DNA of 62,134 nt. It comes from Streptomyces dioscori (GTDB lineage Bacteria > Actinomycetota > Actinomycetes > Streptomycetales > Streptomycetaceae). Location of the stretch: the NCBI RefSeq assembly GCF_003024195.1, contig NZ_KZ679068.1, positions 1 to 62,134 of the forward strand, written 5' to 3'. The notes beneath the pieces were generated by a model. The model was not told the origin of the DNA, ran no database searches, and saw only the letters and a program-made list of their open reading frames with translations. Below, piece by piece: positions 59,808 through 62,134 of this stretch. The position numbers and the translations under genes are program-made. The stretch's first letter is position 1. Each line of letters opens with the position of its first letter.

Positions 59808-59918
59808 CTACAACAGGTACAGTCCCCCGATCCCGGCGAGCACGATGGCTGCGTGCCGCGCGGCGGCCATCTCCTCGGCACCGGCCGCCTGCGGCAGGCC
59901 GATCCTGAGGACCTGCAC
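59808..59918 (-). CDS. Possible 36-residue protein
   Basis: A GTG at 59918 opens Q-V-L-R-I-G-L-P-Q-A-A-G-A-E-E-M-A-A-A-R and a hydrophobic end (A-A-I-V-L-A-G-I-G-G-L-Y-L-L) with TAG eight bases before the next ATG. The composition suggests coding. It may be a small protein or the tail of a lost gene. Confidence 0.35.
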   Translation of the reverse strand: MQVLRIGLPQAAGAEEMAAARHAAIVLAGIGGLYLL

Positions 59919-59976
59919 CGTGGAGAAACGCCTTCATACATCACCGCATCACCGTGGGAAGTCTCCTCCGGGCCCG

Positions 59977-60405
59977 TCACCGCCACGCCTCGCCCACTGG
60001 AGGCGATCGGTCAGCATCCAGGAAGCGGGGGACGGCCTCGATCAGCGTGAGTAGGTGGAGGGGGTGACGCGGTTGGCCGGTGACGATGCCGGCGAGGACC
60101 AGTCGGTCGGTAGTGGCGCCGTGGGGGCGGTGGGTGGCCAGCCAGGCGACTTCGTCGACGCGCAGGGTGCCGCCGCTGCTGGTTTTGGGAGTGAGGTCGA
60201 GGACGAGAAGCTGGCCGAAGGGGGCGTTGGTGTTGGTGTACTCGGATTCCTGGGTGAGGTACTTGCCCTTGATGTGAGCGCGGCTGTTGTCGTCGGGGTC
60301 CTGTTTCATCTCAGTCAGGTAGCGCAGTGCCCAGAACTGGACCAGGACGTCGGCGCGGCCCATGCCGACATTGTTCGTCTCCACCTGAACGGAGATCGAG
60401 ACCAA
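59977..60405 (-). CDS. Hypothetical protein, likely truncated at the N-terminus
   Basis: The 142-residue frame (V-L-V-Q-F-W-A-L-R-Y-L-T-E-M-K-Q-D-P-D, then E-Y-T-N-T-N-A-P-F-G-Q-L-L-V-L-D-L, L-R-V-D-E-V-A-W-L-A) reads as a genuine protein domain. It opens abruptly next to an integrase tail on the other strand, so a longer original protein was probably cut here. No family is recognised. Confidence 0.5.
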   Translation of the reverse strand: MVSISVQVETNNVGMGRADVLVQFWALRYLTEMKQDPDDNSRAHIKGKYLTQESEYTNTNAPFGQLLVLDLTPKTSSGGTLRVDEVAWLATHRPHGATTDRLVLAGIVTGQPRHPLHLLTLIEAVPRFLDADRSPPVGEAWR

Positions 60406-60566
60406 CGCCCGCCAGCGCCTCGGAGAGGGCCCAGCGGATGCAGTGGCTCGGCGAGGTCGCCGGACTGCAGGAGAGCCTGCGGCACATCGCCATCAAGAAA
60501 CAGCAGGCCGACCGCCTGCGGACCCAAGCCGGTGAGGGCGAGGCCGGAGTCGCATCTCTTGGCTGA
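60405..60566 (+). pseudogene. Integrase/recombinase C-terminal scrap
   Basis: The frame ends with E-R-A-Q-R-M-Q-W-L-G-E-V-A-G-L-Q-E-S-L, then H-I-A-I-K-K-Q-Q-A-D-R-L, a helical tail like that of mobile-element site-specific recombinases (L-x-W-L-G-E-I-x-G-L). The catalytic part is absent. It marks an insertion boundary with the truncated gene at 59977-60405. Confidence 0.45.
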
Positions 60567-60670
60567 GAGATCATGTTTGAGCGATGATCTGGGCCTTGCG
60601 GTCGTACTCGGCCACGGCAACAACCGGCAGCTGATCGAAAGAGTCCTCCCAGAAACGAGTCCCAGACCCT

Positions 60671-61378
60671 ATGACGAACAAGGCATGGCTCCGTTCCGAT
60701 CAACAGCTCGCTCCCGGCACGGAGATCTTTCGCAGCGACCGCAGATTCCTCCTCTGGGCCTATACCGTGAGCCACGGTCAACTACTGCTGCGGAGCGTCG
60801 GCCGCCCCGACCTGGCCGGCAAGCCCGAGACCACGATTGACCTGCTGTTCAAACCGGCGACGGTCCTGAAGATCCGCGATGACTACCGTTGCCTGGCGAT
60901 CCGGTGCGCGACCGCTGCCGAAACCGAGATCATCAAAGCGGAGAACACCAGCGTCACCTTCAGTCGAGACGATCACGTCTTCCTGTTGGAAAGCCAAGGC
61001 GAGACCGACCACATCGTCGCCATGGCCGCCGGCTGGCACGAGGATGTACTGAGCCCTACGTCCCCAGGCTTCTTCAACACCTTCTATCCCGATATGCCAG
61101 TTTGGCCCAGCAAACCACTGTCCGGGGCCGACGGGGGCTTCAACATCGCCTCAGCTCAAGAACTTGTGGAAGCCCTGCGCGCAGACGACCAGGAGCTGAT
61201 CCGCCGGGAACGGTATCGCTATGTTTACGTTGTCATGACCCGAGTGAGTCGTGCGCACGAGCCTGACATCACCGGAGCCGGGGTGTTCCTGACCAGAGCA
61301 GACGCTGAAGACGCTCAAGCCACGATCACTCCCCGGGTCGCCGATTGTTGGATCGAAGAGCTTCCGATCGGCATCTGA
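60671..61378 (+). CDS. Hypothetical protein
   Basis: This 235-residue soluble protein starts M-T-N-K-A-W-L-R-S-D-Q-Q-L and contains F-L-L-W-A-Y-T-V-S-H-G-Q-L-L-L-R-S, T-I-D-L-L-F-K-P-A, V-F-L-L-E-S-Q-G and a C-terminal part Y-V-Y-V-V-M-T-R-V. The even composition shows a real gene. The first half alternates strands like a small beta domain. No family is recognised, and no obvious ribosome site precedes the ATG. Confidence 0.65.
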   Translation: MTNKAWLRSDQQLAPGTEIFRSDRRFLLWAYTVSHGQLLLRSVGRPDLAGKPETTIDLLFKPATVLKIRDDYRCLAIRCATAAETEIIKAENTSVTFSRDDHVFLLESQGETDHIVAMAAGWHEDVLSPTSPGFFNTFYPDMPVWPSKPLSGADGGFNIASAQELVEALRADDQELIRRERYRYVYVVMTRVSRAHEPDITGAGVFLTRADAEDAQATITPRVADCWIEELPIGI

Positions 61379-61415
61379 AGCCGGAAAGCTCCCCGCTTCC
61401 GTAGTACAGAGAAGG

Positions 61416-62134
61416 GTGTCCGCCTCCGGCGGCCAGGAGGCGTTCTTCGAGGGACACGTCCACGCTCTCAGCGTGCTCGGCGGGGTGCCGACCGGCAAGG
61501 TCCGCTACGACAACCTCAACTCGGCCGTCGCCCAGGTGCTGGGCTTGAACCGGGCCCGGGTGGAGACCGAGCGGTGGATCGCGTTCCGCTCGCACTTCGG
61601 CATCGAGGTCTTCTACTGCCGTCCCGGCATCGAGGGAGCGCACGAGAAGGGCGGGGTGGAGGGGCAGATCGGCTACTTCCGCCGCAATCACTTCGTCCCC
61701 GTTCCTGAGGTTGGCTCGCTGGCCGAACTGAACGCGATGGTCGACCGCTGGGACGAGGAAGACGACGCCCGGCGGATCCGCTCCCGACCGCGGACCATTG
61801 GCGAGTACTTCGCCGCGGAACAGCCTTTGCTGAAGCCGTTGCCGGCCGAACCGTTCGAGACGGGCCGGCTGTTCGCACTGCGAGTGGACCGCTACGGCCA
61901 GATCAGCGTCCGCACGAACCACTACTCGGTGCCGGTGCCGGTGCCGGTGCCGGTGCCGGTGCGGCTGAGCGGCAGACGGGTGCGCGTGATGCTGCACGCC
62001 TCCGAGCTGGTGGTCTATGACGACGGCGTCGAAGTCGCCCGGCACGAACGACTGATGGCCAAGGCCGGTAACGCTCGGAGGGGGGTTTGTTGGTGTGCTG
62101 AGTGCTTGTTGGCCTGGGGTGTTGTGGGTTTGCT
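61416..62134 (+). mobile_element. IS21-family transposase (IstA-type) fragment, runs off the window
   Basis: The frame from GTG 61416 reads E-A-F-F-E-G-H-V-H-A-L-S-V-L-G-G-V-P, K-V-R-Y-D-N-L-N-S-A-V-A-Q-V-L-G, then K-G-G-V-E-G-Q-I-G-Y-F-R-R-N and T-N-H-Y-S-V-P-V, typical of the C-terminal half of IstA transposases. Both ends are odd: the N-terminal HTH and first Asp are missing, and after R-H-E-R-L-M-A-K-A-G near 62070 the sequence changes to a G/T-rich stretch unlike IS21. A repeat expansion lengthens the V-P motif. Confidence 0.8.
61928..61957 (+). repeat. GGTGCC hexamer repeated five times inside the IS21 gene
   Basis: Five perfect GGTGCC units, in frame, encode a Val-Pro run where other IstA proteins have one or two such residues (Y-S-V-P-V-R-L). 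It is a slippage expansion that keeps the frame. Confidence 0.85.

Noticed and set aside
1..62134. tRNA or rRNA genes
   Set aside because: I saw no rRNA-like stretch and no convincing tRNA cloverleaf by eye. Short tRNA genes could be missed without a folding program.

Overview
The window is high-GC actinobacterial DNA, almost certainly Streptomyces. Real genes show very strong G/C at third codon positions, GTG and TTG starts are common, and the family content fits (class F sortase, DUF6207-like protein, XRE-STAND-WD40 proteins, STM4015-type LRR protein, mycothiol-type DinB protein, NarL-type two-component pair). More than a dozen transposase remnants (IS5, IS481, IS701, ISL3, IS21 and others) and many single-base frame breaks suggest an accessory chromosome-arm region or a large plasmid.

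Layout. 0-1.2 kb: transposase and permease debris. 1.1-3.7 kb: an ABM monooxygenase / FMN reductase / VOC operon divergent from a double-domain Lrp regulator. 4.3-8.8 kb: an alpha/beta hydrolase lipoprotein, a secreted lipoprotein and an LRR protein. 9-11.4 kb: transposase debris, a Zn-ribbon protein, a truncated molybdopterin-oxidoreductase membrane anchor and a sortase fragment. 11.3-16.2 kb: a secreted protein, an AraC/SDR divergent pair, an IS701 remnant and a second SDR. 16.3-19.1 kb: debris including a phosphotransferase relic and a frameshifted gene. 19.6-24 kb: MerR, NTF2-like, SDR, esterase and aldo/keto reductase genes. 24.6-28.7 kb: an intact module of response regulator, sensor kinase, small surface-anchored protein and class F sortase.

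31.0-34.7 kb holds the most interesting locus: a tightly coupled operon of a KamA-type radical SAM aminomutase homologue, a PGM1-like ATP-grasp ligase and an MFS exporter. It looks like a compact pathway that would make, ligate and export an unusual amino-acid product. A proline iminopeptidase follows. 36-41 kb: IS debris, then a LysR regulator divergent from a 6-oxocamphor-hydrolase-like crotonase, a DinB-fold protein and a truncated SDR. 41.5-46 kb: hypothetical, membrane and SMI1/KNR4 genes.

46-58.7 kb: a broken XRE gene, a 1207-residue XRE-STAND-WD40 protein in an operon with a secreted Cys-rich protein, a decayed second copy of the STAND gene, a GH25 lysozyme, a NarL-type two-component pair, a small secreted protein and a frameshifted CHAP hydrolase. 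58.6-62.1 kb: hypothetical genes of mobile-element type, an integrase tail and an IS21 transposase fragment at the edge.

All assignments were made by eye from translated motifs; no searches or alignments were run.
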